Positions 19,092-28,175 are shown, counted from the first letter of the stretch. The stretch: 64,000 nt of DNA from Bosea sp. (in: a-proteobacteria) (GCF_023953965.1 NZ_JAMLIX010000001.1:62001-126000), one strand, 5' to 3'. Notes: generated by a model from the sequence alone, not told the origin. Numbers and translations are program-made.

Positions 19092-20864
19092 ATGCATAAC
19101 ATCGTGCATAACATGGCTGACGACGACGTGCCCGTTGCGAACCATCTCACTACGCGGAGCGGTGTGTGCCAGTACGTGCGCCGCGTGCCCGAGGACCTGC
19201 TCGGCACGTTTGCGTTCGCGCGCGTCCAGCTGTCTCTGAAGACGCGCGATCAGCGCATTGCCCGCGAGAAGGCGCTCGCGCTGGACCTGGAATGGGACCG
19301 CCGCTTCGCCGAGGCCCGTCAGCGGCGCGGGCTGGCCAGCGCCGCTGACCAGTTGCCGTCCACCGACACGTCCGGCTGGAGCTGGGAGGATTGGGACGCG
19401 CTCGCCCGCTGGTTCGGTGCGAGTCTGCTGGAGGACGACTGGCGCGAGCGCCTCCGGCAGGTCAGGGGAGCCGCCTTCGCGGCGGTGCCCGACATCTCCG
19501 ACCTGCCGCGGCGGAGCAATGTCGACGTGAAGGAGCATTTCACACGGGAACGACGCCTGCGTACGATGACGATCGCCGACTATGCGGCAGAGCGATCAGG
19601 CTTCGTCCAGGCTTATGTCCGCCGGCTCGGCGTCTCGCTGTCCAGGACCTCGCAGCATCACGACCGCTTCATGGCCCCGTGCCTCGAAGCCGAGCTGTCC
19701 TATCTCGATGTCTTCCGCCAGCGGGAGAGCCGCCGGGGCGGCATCGGCACCGCCCATCCCGATACGATCGCCGGCCCGTGGCGTAAGGCGGTTCCGGCAC
19801 AGGCTGGGTTGCCCGCACTCCATGTCGGTCCCGGCGCTCCGGGCGCTTCGATCACGGTGGGCAAGACCCTCGCCGATTGCGCGACCAAATGGCAGGAGAA
19901 CCGACGCCTCGCGAAGAAGCAGGTCAGGCCGGAATATCTGCGGGAGATGAAGCACACCATCTCCGACTTCACCGCGCATGCCAAAGTCAAGGATATCGGC
20001 GAGATCAGGCGCAAGCACGTGCTCGCCTACCGCGATCATCTCGGCTCGGCGCACGACTATGCGATCCAGACCATCAACAAGAAGGTCGGTTTCATCTCCT
20101 CGCTGATGGCGACGGCCTTGAACGCGGGATGGGTCGAGACGCCGCTCGGCAAGGAGATCTATCTGGAAATCCCCGAGGACGAGGATCGTCGCGAGCCCTA
20201 CAGCGACGCCGAGCTCAAGCGCATCTTCGCTCACCCGATCTTCACGCAGAGCAAGCGGTTCACGAAGGTCAAGGCCTGCGCGGAACTGCAGTTCTGGCTG
20301 CCGCTGATCGCCTGCCTGCACGGGATGATCAGTTCCGAGATCATCCAGCTTGGCCCCGACAGCATCATGCCTCACCCCGATGCTCCGGATGTCCTCTGCT
20401 TCGTGGTGACCAATGCGGGAGACCGCCGCGTCAAGACCCTGGCCCGCCGCCGCTGGGTTCCGATCCGGCGCGAACTTCTCGACCTCGGCCTGCGCGATCT
20501 CGTCGAGGCGGCCCGTACCGGTGGGCAGACGTTCCTGTGGTCGGCGATGGTGACGCACGACAATGACGTCACGCGCGTATCGGGATACTTCTCGTCATTC
20601 TGGGCCGACTTTTCCCGCAAGGATCTGGAGATCGCAAGCGAGGGTACGACGCTCTACTCGTTCCGGCATGCCTTCCAGGACCAGCTCAGCCGTGCCGGTC
20701 ACGCCGACGAGGTCAAGAAGGCGCTGATGGGGCATGCGGAAGGCGGGATGACGAAGCGCTACGGAACGAAGCGCAAGCCGCGCGTCGTCAACATCGGCGA
20801 GCTCGACGAAGCCGTGCAGGGGATCGACTGGGCTTTCTTATCCACGGTCAGCCACACAGCCTAG
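19092..20864 (+). CDS. Large tyrosine-type site-specific integrase of the tRNA-Arg island
   Basis: This protein of about 590 residues has an N-terminal DUF6538-like segment (HLTTRSGVCQYVRRVPEDL), a middle SAM-like core-binding domain (DYAIQTINKKVGFISSLMAT) and a C-terminal catalytic domain. In the catalytic part I see Arg525 in YSFRHAFQDQL, the GHAEGG histidine and nucleophile Tyr557 in KRYGTK. The first catalytic arginine is not where expected: the usual G-x-R-x-x-E position reads HGMISSEIIQL, with Ile413. The gene lies just past tRNA-Arg, the classic arrangement for island integration. The start is uncertain: TTG 19077, ATG 19092 and ATG 19113 are all possible and none has a clear ribosome site. 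Confidence 0.88.
   Translation: MHNIVHNMADDDVPVANHLTTRSGVCQYVRRVPEDLLGTFAFARVQLSLKTRDQRIAREKALALDLEWDRRFAEARQRRGLASAADQLPSTDTSGWSWEDWDALARWFGASLLEDDWRERLRQVRGAAFAAVPDISDLPRRSNVDVKEHFTRERRLRTMTIADYAAERSGFVQAYVRRLGVSLSRTSQHHDRFMAPCLEAELSYLDVFRQRESRRGGIGTAHPDTIAGPWRKAVPAQAGLPALHVGPGAPGASITVGKTLADCATKWQENRRLAKKQVRPEYLREMKHTISDFTAHAKVKDIGEIRRKHVLAYRDHLGSAHDYAIQTINKKVGFISSLMATALNAGWVETPLGKEIYLEIPEDEDRREPYSDAELKRIFAHPIFTQSKRFTKVKACAELQFWLPLIACLHGMISSEIIQLGPDSIMPHPDAPDVLCFVVTNAGDRRVKTLARRRWVPIRRELLDLGLRDLVEAARTGGQTFLWSAMVTHDNDVTRVSGYFSSFWADFSRKDLEIASEGTTLYSFRHAFQDQLSRAGHADEVKKALMGHAEGGMTKRYGTKRKPRVVNIGELDEAVQGIDWAFLSTVSHTA
19094..19114 (+). repeat. Tandem 9-bp direct repeat at the integrase start
   Basis: GCATAACAT occurs at 19094-19102 and 19106-19114, 12 bp apart. 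The repeats sit between the tRNA attachment core and the integrase body, where integrase arm-type sites or autoregulatory sites usually lie. Their role is inference. Confidence 0.4.
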
Positions 20865-20914
20865 CAGTTATCGCTCGTTGAGCGCATGGCATCGCCCTGC
20901 TTCAGGACGAGCGG

Positions 20915-21759
20915 ATGTGGAGGCCAATCCCCTTGCCGTTCTCGAACATGATCGCCAGCGTCGAGCGGACGGCCGCGGGTGCCTTGCAGGCGGATTTCGT
21001 CGCCGATCCGCTGCTCGGGCCGGGCCTCAGCGTTTGTAACTCGTATCTCTCCTCCGTCGTCAAGCGGCATGGCGCCTGATCGACGCGGCGATCTGCGAGG
21101 CGCTGGAGCGCAGCGGCGAGTATCTCGTGCTGCGCCAGGTCGAGATGCCGATCACGGATGCCGCCGAGGCGCTGGTGGCGACCAACACGCCCGAAGCTCT
21201 CGCCGGCCTGACGGCGACGGCGCATGGGCCGTATCGGCGGGTCGCGTTCTTCGATCTGATCGCGATCCACCTGAAGACCGGTGCGGCGAAGATCATCGAG
21301 ATCAAGCGCGGCGGTGGCATCACCGAGGTCCGCAAGCGGCGCCTGATCGAACGCGACCTGCGCTGCGCCAGGTTGCAGCTGCCGTCCTTCCTGCGGCCGC
21401 GCTTCGATTGCGAGCCGCGCAGCTACGAGAGCTGGCTGCTCGACTATTACGGGCGCAGCGGCTTCAGCGACGGCCTGACGGTCACGCGCGAGGGCATCTA
21501 TGTGCTCTTCGGCGTGCCGGTCCGCGATCTCGTCGATACGGTCACCAACCGCCTTCGGGCCGAGGTCCTGCGCGAGGTTCCCCGCCTCCTCACCGTCGCC
21601 CAGAATATGCTGGGCGCGGCGAATGACGGCAGCCTGGAGGCGCACCCCTTCGCCAACCCGGTTAAGCCGAAGCCCGCCCGTCGGCCGGCCGTGAACGACA
21701 ACGCCACCATGGCGCGGGCGAAGGCGCGGTCCGGGACCCAGCGGCCGACGATCCAGTAG
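20915..21759 (+). pseudogene. Island hypothetical gene broken by a -1 frameshift
   Basis: Reading starts at ATG 20915 (MWRPIPLPFSN), which has an AGGA sequence upstream, and runs to a TGA at 21077-21079. The protein continues without a break one frame back, from about 21076, as LIDAAICEALERSG to the stop at 21759. The join KRHGA-LIDAAICEAL is smooth if one C is restored in GCC-CTG, so a single-base deletion is the simplest reading. The restored protein would be about 281 residues. Its middle is rich in charged and hydrophobic residues (LIAIHLKTGAAKIIEIKRGG) and the tail is basic. I do not recognise a domain. An internal GTG at 21127 could still give a 210-residue C-terminal product. Confidence 0.6.
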
Positions 21760-21857
21760 CCGACACGGGAGCGGTGCAGGTCACCGCTCCCGTCCCAACG
21801 CCATTCCTGCACACCCGCCGTGCGAACCTCGGTCCGCGCGCATGGAGCCGCTTTGCC

Positions 21858-22271
21858 ATGACCGACCGTCCCGCCGATCCGCCGAGCCCGATCCTGAAGC
21901 CCCATGCGCCCGCGCTGTTGCGGCTGTGGACGGCCGCCGCCCTGCCGCTGCACACCGATGTCGCGGCCCGTCTGCGGAGCCTGCTGACGCATGTCGCGAT
22001 CCTCGGCATGCCGGGCCTCCCCGAGGCTCTCCAGGGCGATGCGGCGATGGCATCCCGGCTCGCGCTCGACCTGATGCATGATGACGACGACACGCGGCGC
22101 GATCTGGCGATGACGGCCCTGCTCCTGCGTGCCGACGGGAACGGGGCCTGCCGTCTCATCCTCGATCATGCGCGCGCCCATGAGCGCCGGCGTCGGGTTG
22201 AGTGGCATCGTCGGCCCGACCGCTCCGCCGGGCGGTTGACGAATGCCCGGCCTGCCTCCGCTCAGATCTGA
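21858..22271 (+). CDS. Small hypothetical protein of the island
   Basis: This 137-residue protein starts MTDRPADPPSPILKPHAPAL and has a helical, leucine- and alanine-rich middle (AARLRSLLTHVAILGM). An acidic HDDDDTRRDLAM stretch and an Arg-rich C-terminus follow. I recognise no domain. It ends 13 bp before the FtsH-like ATPase gene on the same strand, so the two are probably co-transcribed, and it may be an adaptor or partner of that protease. The ATG at 21858 is chosen over an upstream frame opening at 21774, which lies in the intergenic gap. Confidence 0.55.
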   Translation: MTDRPADPPSPILKPHAPALLRLWTAAALPLHTDVAARLRSLLTHVAILGMPGLPEALQGDAAMASRLALDLMHDDDDTRRDLAMTALLLRADGNGACRLILDHARAHERRRRVEWHRRPDRSAGRLTNARPASAQI

Positions 22272-22284
22272 CCAGGCTATCGCC

Positions 22285-24372
22285 ATGACGTCCGACGATA
22301 TCCCGCCGAACTCCGAACCCACCGATCCGCGTCGCGCGGGCATCCTCGCCTCTCTCGCGCAGCCTCGTCGCGCGGCTGATGATCAGGAGACCCCGGTCGA
22401 GGCCGGGGCTGACGACGAAACGGTCTGGCGCCTCGAAGCCGATCGTCCCGAAGCGGCGGATGAAGGGCTCGACCAGAACGACAGCAGCCGCAGCTCGGGC
22501 AGCCCGGCGAACGGCGTGGCGGCCGGCCGCGCCGTGCAGTCCGCCTACAATCCCGTCGAGCTCATCGTCGAGCTGGCCTTTGACGAGCAGGCCCGCGCTG
22601 ATCGGCTGGACCTGCGCAAGATGCCGTCCGGCAGGACGCTGGTGATAGTCGTTCGGGTTCCGACCGAAGCCTGGGAGCAGCCACTCGCCAGGCTGATTGA
22701 GAGCATCGATGGGCATCTCGCAATCCATACCGGCAGGAATGAGGTCAAGGCCCGGGACGGCGTGGGCCGGGACATCATCCGGGATCTGCAGGCAGGGCGC
22801 ACCATCATCGGCATCGCCGCCGATCCCGATCAGCGCCTGCCGGCTCTCCTGCGCGGCGCGGCCGATCTCCGGATGACCATCAAGAGCCCGACGCCCGTCC
22901 TGATGCGCAAGGCCATCCGGCGCTGGACCGGTCGCTCGGCGCCGGCGATCTCGGGAGCCGATATCGCGGGGCTCGATCTGCACGAGCTCGGTCTCGCCCT
23001 TCGCCGCGGCAGCTCGGCACACGTCTGCGTCGAACGGCTGAAGCGCGCATCGGCGGCGACCACCGTGACCAGCTCCACCGACGAGACCCCGCCGCTTGCG
23101 GAACTGACCGGCTATGGCGAGGCCAGGGCTTGGGCGCTCGATCTCGTCGAGGATGTGCGCCGCATGCGTTCCGGCCTGATCTCGCCGAGCCAGCTGGAAA
23201 GCGCGATCTTCTACGGGCCGCCCGGCACCGGCAAGACCACCCTGGCCCGTGCGGTGGCAAAGGCCGCGGGATTGCCGATCGTGACGACCAGCATCGCGGA
23301 CTGGTTCAAGGCGGGGCCCGGTTACCTCGACAGCGTCATCAAGGCGGCGTCCGCCGTCTTCGACCGGGCGCTCGCCTGTGCCCCCTCGGTGCTATTCATC
23401 GACGAGCTCGATGCGCTGCCCGACCGGGCGAAGATCTCGCAGAGGGGAGCGGATTGGTGGCTGCCGGTCATCACCAGCGTGCTGCTCCGGATCGATCAGG
23501 TCCGTGCCGACAAGAGCGGCGTGGTTCTTCTCGGCGCGACCAATCATGTCGACCGTGTCGATGCCGCGATCCGGCGTCCTGGCCGCTTCGACCGGTCGTT
23601 CCTGATCCCGCCGCCCGATGCGGAGGGCTTCGCCGGCATCCTGCGCCTCCATCTCGGTGCCAATCTGCCCGACATCGATCTGCTACCGCTGGCCCGTCAG
23701 GTTCCGGGCTCGACCGGAGCGGATGCCGTGCAATGGATCAAGCAGGCCCGTCGCAAGGCACTCACTGCGGGTCGAGCGATCACCCTGGGGGATCTGCGCG
23801 CCGTCATGATGCCGCGGGACACGCGCTCGCCGCGTGAGCTGGGACTGGTCGCCCTGCACGAAGCCGGCCATGCCGTCGTGGCGCGGAGCCTGGGACTCGA
23901 GGTTCGCTCGGTCACGATCCAGGCGCGCGGGAATGCCGATGGCTGGGCGGAGCTGGTCATCGACCGGGCGCCGGATCGCGACCGTCTCGACAATCAGATC
24001 GTGGCGATCCTGGCCGGTCGCGCTGCCGATATCGTTCTGGGCGACGGCCCGAACGCCGGTGCCGTCAGCGATCTGGAGAAGGCCACCGAATGGGTCGCTG
24101 CCGCTCACGTCGCCTTCGGCCTGCGCGGCCGGCTCACGCATCGCGGTGGTGCCATCGATGCCGTACGCTTGCTGGCCACCGACAGGGCTCTCGCGACCGC
24201 CGTGGAAGCTGACCTGCACCGTCTTCAGGATGAGGCCATCATGCTCGTGCAGCGTCACAAGCGCGAGATCGTCGCCCTAGCCACTCTCCTCGTAGAGCGT
24301 CGCATCCTCGACGCCAGCGAAATCGATGCGGCGATGAAGGAAGACCTCGAGGACGCGGGTCCCGATCCGTAG
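22285..24372 (+). CDS. Soluble FtsH-like AAA+ ATPase with M41-type zinc protease domain
   Basis: This 695-residue protein has three parts. The N-terminal region of about 270 residues is specific to this group and has no membrane segment. An AAA+ module follows, with Walker A GPPGTGKT at 311-318, Walker B LFIDELDAL with Asp373/Glu374, and an Arg-rich RRPGRFDRSF second-region motif. The C-terminal M41-like protease has zinc site HEAGH at 525-529 and the third-ligand segment SDLEKAT with Asp596. All catalytic residues of an FtsH-type unfoldase-protease appear intact, but unlike FtsH it should be cytosolic. It lies on the tRNA island next to small unknown genes and a DUF3987 protein. Its substrate is unknown; element stability, defence or regulation are possible roles. 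Confidence 0.85.
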   Translation: MTSDDIPPNSEPTDPRRAGILASLAQPRRAADDQETPVEAGADDETVWRLEADRPEAADEGLDQNDSSRSSGSPANGVAAGRAVQSAYNPVELIVELAFDEQARADRLDLRKMPSGRTLVIVVRVPTEAWEQPLARLIESIDGHLAIHTGRNEVKARDGVGRDIIRDLQAGRTIIGIAADPDQRLPALLRGAADLRMTIKSPTPVLMRKAIRRWTGRSAPAISGADIAGLDLHELGLALRRGSSAHVCVERLKRASAATTVTSSTDETPPLAELTGYGEARAWALDLVEDVRRMRSGLISPSQLESAIFYGPPGTGKTTLARAVAKAAGLPIVTTSIADWFKAGPGYLDSVIKAASAVFDRALACAPSVLFIDELDALPDRAKISQRGADWWLPVITSVLLRIDQVRADKSGVVLLGATNHVDRVDAAIRRPGRFDRSFLIPPPDAEGFAGILRLHLGANLPDIDLLPLARQVPGSTGADAVQWIKQARRKALTAGRAITLGDLRAVMMPRDTRSPRELGLVALHEAGHAVVARSLGLEVRSVTIQARGNADGWAELVIDRAPDRDRLDNQIVAILAGRAADIVLGDGPNAGAVSDLEKATEWVAAAHVAFGLRGRLTHRGGAIDAVRLLATDRALATAVEADLHRLQDEAIMLVQRHKREIVALATLLVERRILDASEIDAAMKEDLEDAGPDP

Positions 24373-24601
24373 CTCGTGGCAAAGATGCTCGACGAAGCTG
24401 GCTGGGTGGCCATCGCGCCTTCCATATCGAGCGCGTGATGGTGGCCCGGCATGGGAACCTGTTCTGGATAACAACTACCCGACTGAAAATATTCTGATTT
24501 TTCCTACATTGTATGGCTAGACATCGGCGCGGGCGCTGCCGATCTTCTGCGGCGAGAGCCGGCTCTCACGACCTCGGTGCACCTCAAGAGGCGTGGGACC
24601 A

Positions 24602-25894
24602 ATGACGAATTTTCTACATGATCCGCAAGCCGCGGATATCGCGGCGGAAGAAAACAGTCCGCTCGATCCCGGCTGGCGTCAGCACCCGCCGGAGGTCGAG
24701 AGCGCGTCGTCGCACACGGCGCCGCCGGGAGCGAAACCCAGGCAGGCCAGGGCGCTTGTCACGGTCGGCGCCGAGGCGAGCGCCTTCGACGATGGGGCGG
24801 CTGACGGCTTCGCCGAGCTGGACGAAGCGGTCGTCGAAGGCATCGTCGGTCGGCCCGTGCGGCCGCCATTGATCTTCCCCGTGGCAATCGAGAATTGCCT
24901 CGACGATGTTGCGCGCGTCCACTCGCTTCCGCGAATCTTGGCGACCAGTGCGCTCCTCGTCATTGCCGGTGCCGCCATCGGCACGCGGGTGCGGGCGAGG
25001 GCCGGCGCCGTCTGGTCGGAACCCCCCACTCTCTGGGCCTGCGTCGTGACGCCGGCCGGCTGGCGCCGCATGGCGGTTGCGGCCAGCTTGTCGAAGCCCC
25101 TGCTGACGATCGAGGAGGGCGAACTGGCGAGGTGGCAGGAGGCCCTCGGCAAGCTCGCCCAGGAAAAGGTGATTCACGATGCCGCGTTGAAGAACCATGC
25201 CGCCCTGGCGAAACGTGCCGAAACTGAAGGCAGGCCCGAGCCGCCATCGCCGATGTGGTCGGGTGGGCAGAGCGCTCCTGTGATGCCCCGGATTACGGTG
25301 AACGAGACGGCCCCGCCTGCGATTGTCGAGGCTGCGGTCGCCGGGCGGGGCCTGTTCTACATGGCGGAAGAGGGCGGCAAGCTCTTGCGGGCAGCCCGAC
25401 CCGGCGAGCCGCTCGGCGAACTCGTCCTCGCCGGCCATGACGGCAATGCTTTCAATGTGCCCTCGGCGATGCATGCCGATATCCGGCGGATCGAGGGGTT
25501 CGGGTTGTCGCTTCTGATCGGGACCGTTCCGGCGGCGCTCGCGGACCTCAAGGTCGAGCGCAACGATGCGCTCTTCGCGCGGATGATGTGGATTGTTCCG
25601 ACCCGCAAGCCCGCTTTCGCCATCGCGCGCCATGCCGCAGACCAGACGGTGATCGAGAGCATCCTCTCCGTTCTGCGGAACTGGGGGGACACGGAACACG
25701 AACTCGTCCTCGCCATGCAGGCGGTCGAGGTTCTGGAGCAGGCCGTGCGGCGTTGGGAACAGGAAGCTGCCCGGCTCGGCGGTGGCCCGGCTTCGGCCTG
25801 GATGGAACGTGCCGGCACGCGGGCGATGAGGGTTGCACTCGTCATCGAGATGCTGCGGGCGGCCACGACTGTCGAGCCGCGCCGGCCCGGATGA
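24602..25894 (+). CDS. DUF3987-type protein of the island, probably C-terminally shortened
   Basis: This 430-residue protein resembles the DUF3987 family found on phages, plasmids and islands near replication or primase genes. Recognisable parts are the N-terminal domain boundary FPVAIENCLDDVARVHSLPR, the hydrophobic segment ATSALLVIAGAAIGT, a helical insertion rich in Ala and Glu, and LFYMAEEGGKLL. The frame ends abruptly at VEPRRPG, while relatives generally continue with a further helical tail, so it may be truncated. I chose ATG 24602, which has AAGAGG ten bases upstream; a GTG at 24593 sits on top of that ribosome site. A 229-bp gap separates it from the FtsH-like gene. Confidence 0.6.
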   Translation: MTNFLHDPQAADIAAEENSPLDPGWRQHPPEVESASSHTAPPGAKPRQARALVTVGAEASAFDDGAADGFAELDEAVVEGIVGRPVRPPLIFPVAIENCLDDVARVHSLPRILATSALLVIAGAAIGTRVRARAGAVWSEPPTLWACVVTPAGWRRMAVAASLSKPLLTIEEGELARWQEALGKLAQEKVIHDAALKNHAALAKRAETEGRPEPPSPMWSGGQSAPVMPRITVNETAPPAIVEAAVAGRGLFYMAEEGGKLLRAARPGEPLGELVLAGHDGNAFNVPSAMHADIRRIEGFGLSLLIGTVPAALADLKVERNDALFARMMWIVPTRKPAFAIARHAADQTVIESILSVLRNWGDTEHELVLAMQAVEVLEQAVRRWEQEAARLGGGPASAWMERAGTRAMRVALVIEMLRAATTVEPRRPG

Positions 25895-26282
25895 TCACCG
25901 CGTGCACGCGATGAGGAGCCTATTTGAGTTTTTGGCATTCTGGCATTTCGCCCTACCTGCATCTGCCAAGTTACCGGAAATCCCGCGTCTTCACCTTGAT
26001 CTCATCGAGATGGAGTTATGGGTCGCCAAGCTCGCCAAGCGCCGCGCCATCGGCAAGGCCGCGTTCGCCAAGAGCGGACGCCAGGTCAACTGATCAGGCC
26101 GGATGCGCCCGTGGCCCTCGCCGGATGGATACCGCCTGGCTCGTTTTGTCCTCGTTCTTCGTGCCGGAGCACACGGAAGATCGCGAAGGCTCCTATTACG
26201 ACGATCCGATCATCGTAGCCCCGACACAACGCGTGCGCGGCCACCTATCCCGCAGCCCTCAGCGTATGCGTACTAAATGGCG
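25895..26282. other. Degenerate stretch at the inner edge of the island
   Basis: I see no intact gene in these 388 bases. A short frame ending near 26092 carries a Lys- and Ala-rich end (KLAKRRAIGKAAFAKSGRQ) that looks like the tail of a lost protein. The segment joins the DUF3987 gene to the convergent acyl-CoA dehydrogenase gene and is probably a recombination scar. Confidence 0.4.
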
Positions 26283-28046
26283 TCAGTTATCGGCCTTCAG
26301 CCATGCGGCGGGCAGCTCAAGGATCGCAGCCGTGCCATTCAGCGCCACGTCGCGGCAGGCCCTGGCCTGCGGGAACACATGGGTGGCGTAGATCCGTGCC
26401 AGCAGCAGCTTGGCGCGAAGGAAATTGCTCTCCTGACCAGCAGCGATCCGAGTTTCGGCCGCACGCGCAGCGTCGGCCATCGCCCAGCCCCCCGTGCAGA
26501 GACCAAAAAGCTCCAGCACAGCGCTGCCCGCAGCAAGCGCTGTCTTTGGCTCTTGCCGTAACAGCCAAGCTACAGTCTCATCTATCAGGTCGGCAGCTTC
26601 GGCCGCCATTGCTGCCATATCGGCATCGCCGTCATTTGCCGCGGAGCGAATATCCCCAATCAGTTCGCCTGCGGCCCGGCCGCCATCACGAAGAATCTTG
26701 CGCCCGACCAGGTCCAGGGCTTGGATGCCGGTCGTGCCTTCATAGATAGTGGTGATACGGGCATCGCGGAAATGCTGGGCCGCGCCGGTTTCCTCGACAT
26801 AACCCATGCCACCATACACCTGAACGCCGAGCGAAGTAGTGCCCACAGCCATTTCCGTGGACCAGCCCTTGACCACTGGAATCAGCAGATCGACCCGCCG
26901 CTGATGCACCGCGCGGGTTTCACCTTCCTCGGCGCGTTTGGCGAAGTCCAGCGAGCGGGCGGCGCGATAGGCCACGATGCGTGCCGCATCAGTCCGCGCC
27001 CGCATCACAGCCAGCATGCGCCGCACGTCGGGATGGCCAAGAATGGTGTCACCATTCGAGGCATCGGCAGGCTTGCCCTGCTTGCGTTCTGCGGCGTACC
27101 GGATGGCATGTTGGGTCGCATGTTCGGCCACGCCGATGCCTTGCATGCCCACATTCAGCCGGGCATTGTTCATCATCGCGAACATGTACTCGAGCCCGCG
27201 ATTGGGCTCGCCAACCAGATAGCCCATCGCGCCACCCTCGTCGCCGAAGGACAGAGTGCAAGTCGGGCTGGCATGGATCCCTAGCTTGTGTTCGATCGAG
27301 ACGCAGCGGACATCATTACGCGCGCCAAGCGAGCCGTCCGCATTGACCAGGATTTTCGGCACCACGAACAACGATATGCCCTTTACACCGGCCGGCGCAT
27401 CCGGCAGCCGCGCCAGAACCAGATGAATGATATTCTCGGCAAGGTCATGCTCGCCGTAGGTAATAAAGGTCTTCTGGCCTGAAATCCGGTAGTGATCGCC
27501 CTCGGGTACCGCCTTGCTGCGCACCGCCGCCAGATCGGACCCGGCCTGCGGCTCGGTCAAGTTCATGGTGCCGGCCCATAAGCCGCTGACCAACTTTGGG
27601 AGATAAGCATGTTTGAGGACATTCGAGGCATAGGCCTCAATCGCCTCGATTGCACCCTGGGTTAGCATTGGGCACAGCTGGAAGGACATGTTGGCGCCCT
27701 GGAACATCTCTTGGACGGCTGCATTGACCAGTTGCGGCAAACCCATGCCACCATATTCGGGATTGGCAGCGGGGCTGTTCCAGCCTGCCTCGACCAGCAT
27801 CCGGTACGCGGGTTTCCAGTCTGCCGGAGTCGTGACCAAGCCGTCCACAAAACCCAGACCAGACCGATCGCCCGCATGGTTCATCGGGGCCAAAACCTGG
27901 GAGGCATATTTGCTGGCCTCCTTAATGATCGCGCGCACCATGTCAGGTGTCGCATCCTCGAGGCCAGGAAGGCTGGCAACCTGATCGAGATCACACAGAT
28001 CCTCAAGGACGAAGATCATGTTCTGCAGAGGCGCGGTATAAGTCAT
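26283..28046 (-). CDS. Acyl-CoA dehydrogenase, long DmdC-like form
   Basis: This 587-residue flavoprotein is of the long acyl-CoA dehydrogenase type, to which methylthiopropanoyl-CoA dehydrogenase DmdC belongs. It begins MTYTAPLQNMIFVLEDL, the usual start of this group. It has the FAD/substrate loop MNLTEPQAGSDL and the catalytic glutamate region TTIYEGTTGIQALDLVGRKI, and ends with the extra C-terminal domain. FAD-linked alpha-beta dehydrogenation of an acyl-CoA is secure; the acyl group is not. Base composition is lower in GC than the core genes. It stands alone between the island and the IS21 element; the IS end lies 75 bp upstream of its start codon and may have replaced its promoter. Confidence 0.88.
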   Translation of the reverse strand: MTYTAPLQNMIFVLEDLCDLDQVASLPGLEDATPDMVRAIIKEASKYASQVLAPMNHAGDRSGLGFVDGLVTTPADWKPAYRMLVEAGWNSPAANPEYGGMGLPQLVNAAVQEMFQGANMSFQLCPMLTQGAIEAIEAYASNVLKHAYLPKLVSGLWAGTMNLTEPQAGSDLAAVRSKAVPEGDHYRISGQKTFITYGEHDLAENIIHLVLARLPDAPAGVKGISLFVVPKILVNADGSLGARNDVRCVSIEHKLGIHASPTCTLSFGDEGGAMGYLVGEPNRGLEYMFAMMNNARLNVGMQGIGVAEHATQHAIRYAAERKQGKPADASNGDTILGHPDVRRMLAVMRARTDAARIVAYRAARSLDFAKRAEEGETRAVHQRRVDLLIPVVKGWSTEMAVGTTSLGVQVYGGMGYVEETGAAQHFRDARITTIYEGTTGIQALDLVGRKILRDGGRAAGELIGDIRSAANDGDADMAAMAAEAADLIDETVAWLLRQEPKTALAAGSAVLELFGLCTGGWAMADAARAAETRIAAGQESNFLRAKLLLARIYATHVFPQARACRDVALNGTAAILELPAAWLKADN

Positions 28047-28120
28047 TCGTTGATGGCTCCTCAGATATCGGTGGCTGCCGCAAGGGCATTGTATCCATCC
28101 CCTTCCTGGCGCTTCCCAGG

Positions 28121-28175
28121 TGTCAACGGCGGTCGGATTCCAGGCCAGCGTGGCGGAGTAAAAGCAGGCCACTGG
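28121..28175 (+). repeat. Left terminal repeat region of the IS21 element
   Basis: The outermost copy starts TGTCAACGGCGG. It is followed by a second unit GGCGGAGTAAAAGCAGGCC ending CACTGG at 28175. The two units share GGCGG and AGGCCA, as expected for repeated transposase binding sites. Confidence 0.7.

Noticed and set aside
21066..21079. Programmed -1 ribosomal frameshifting in the island gene
   Set aside because: No slippery heptamer or downstream stem was seen at the switch point; a missing C explains it more simply.
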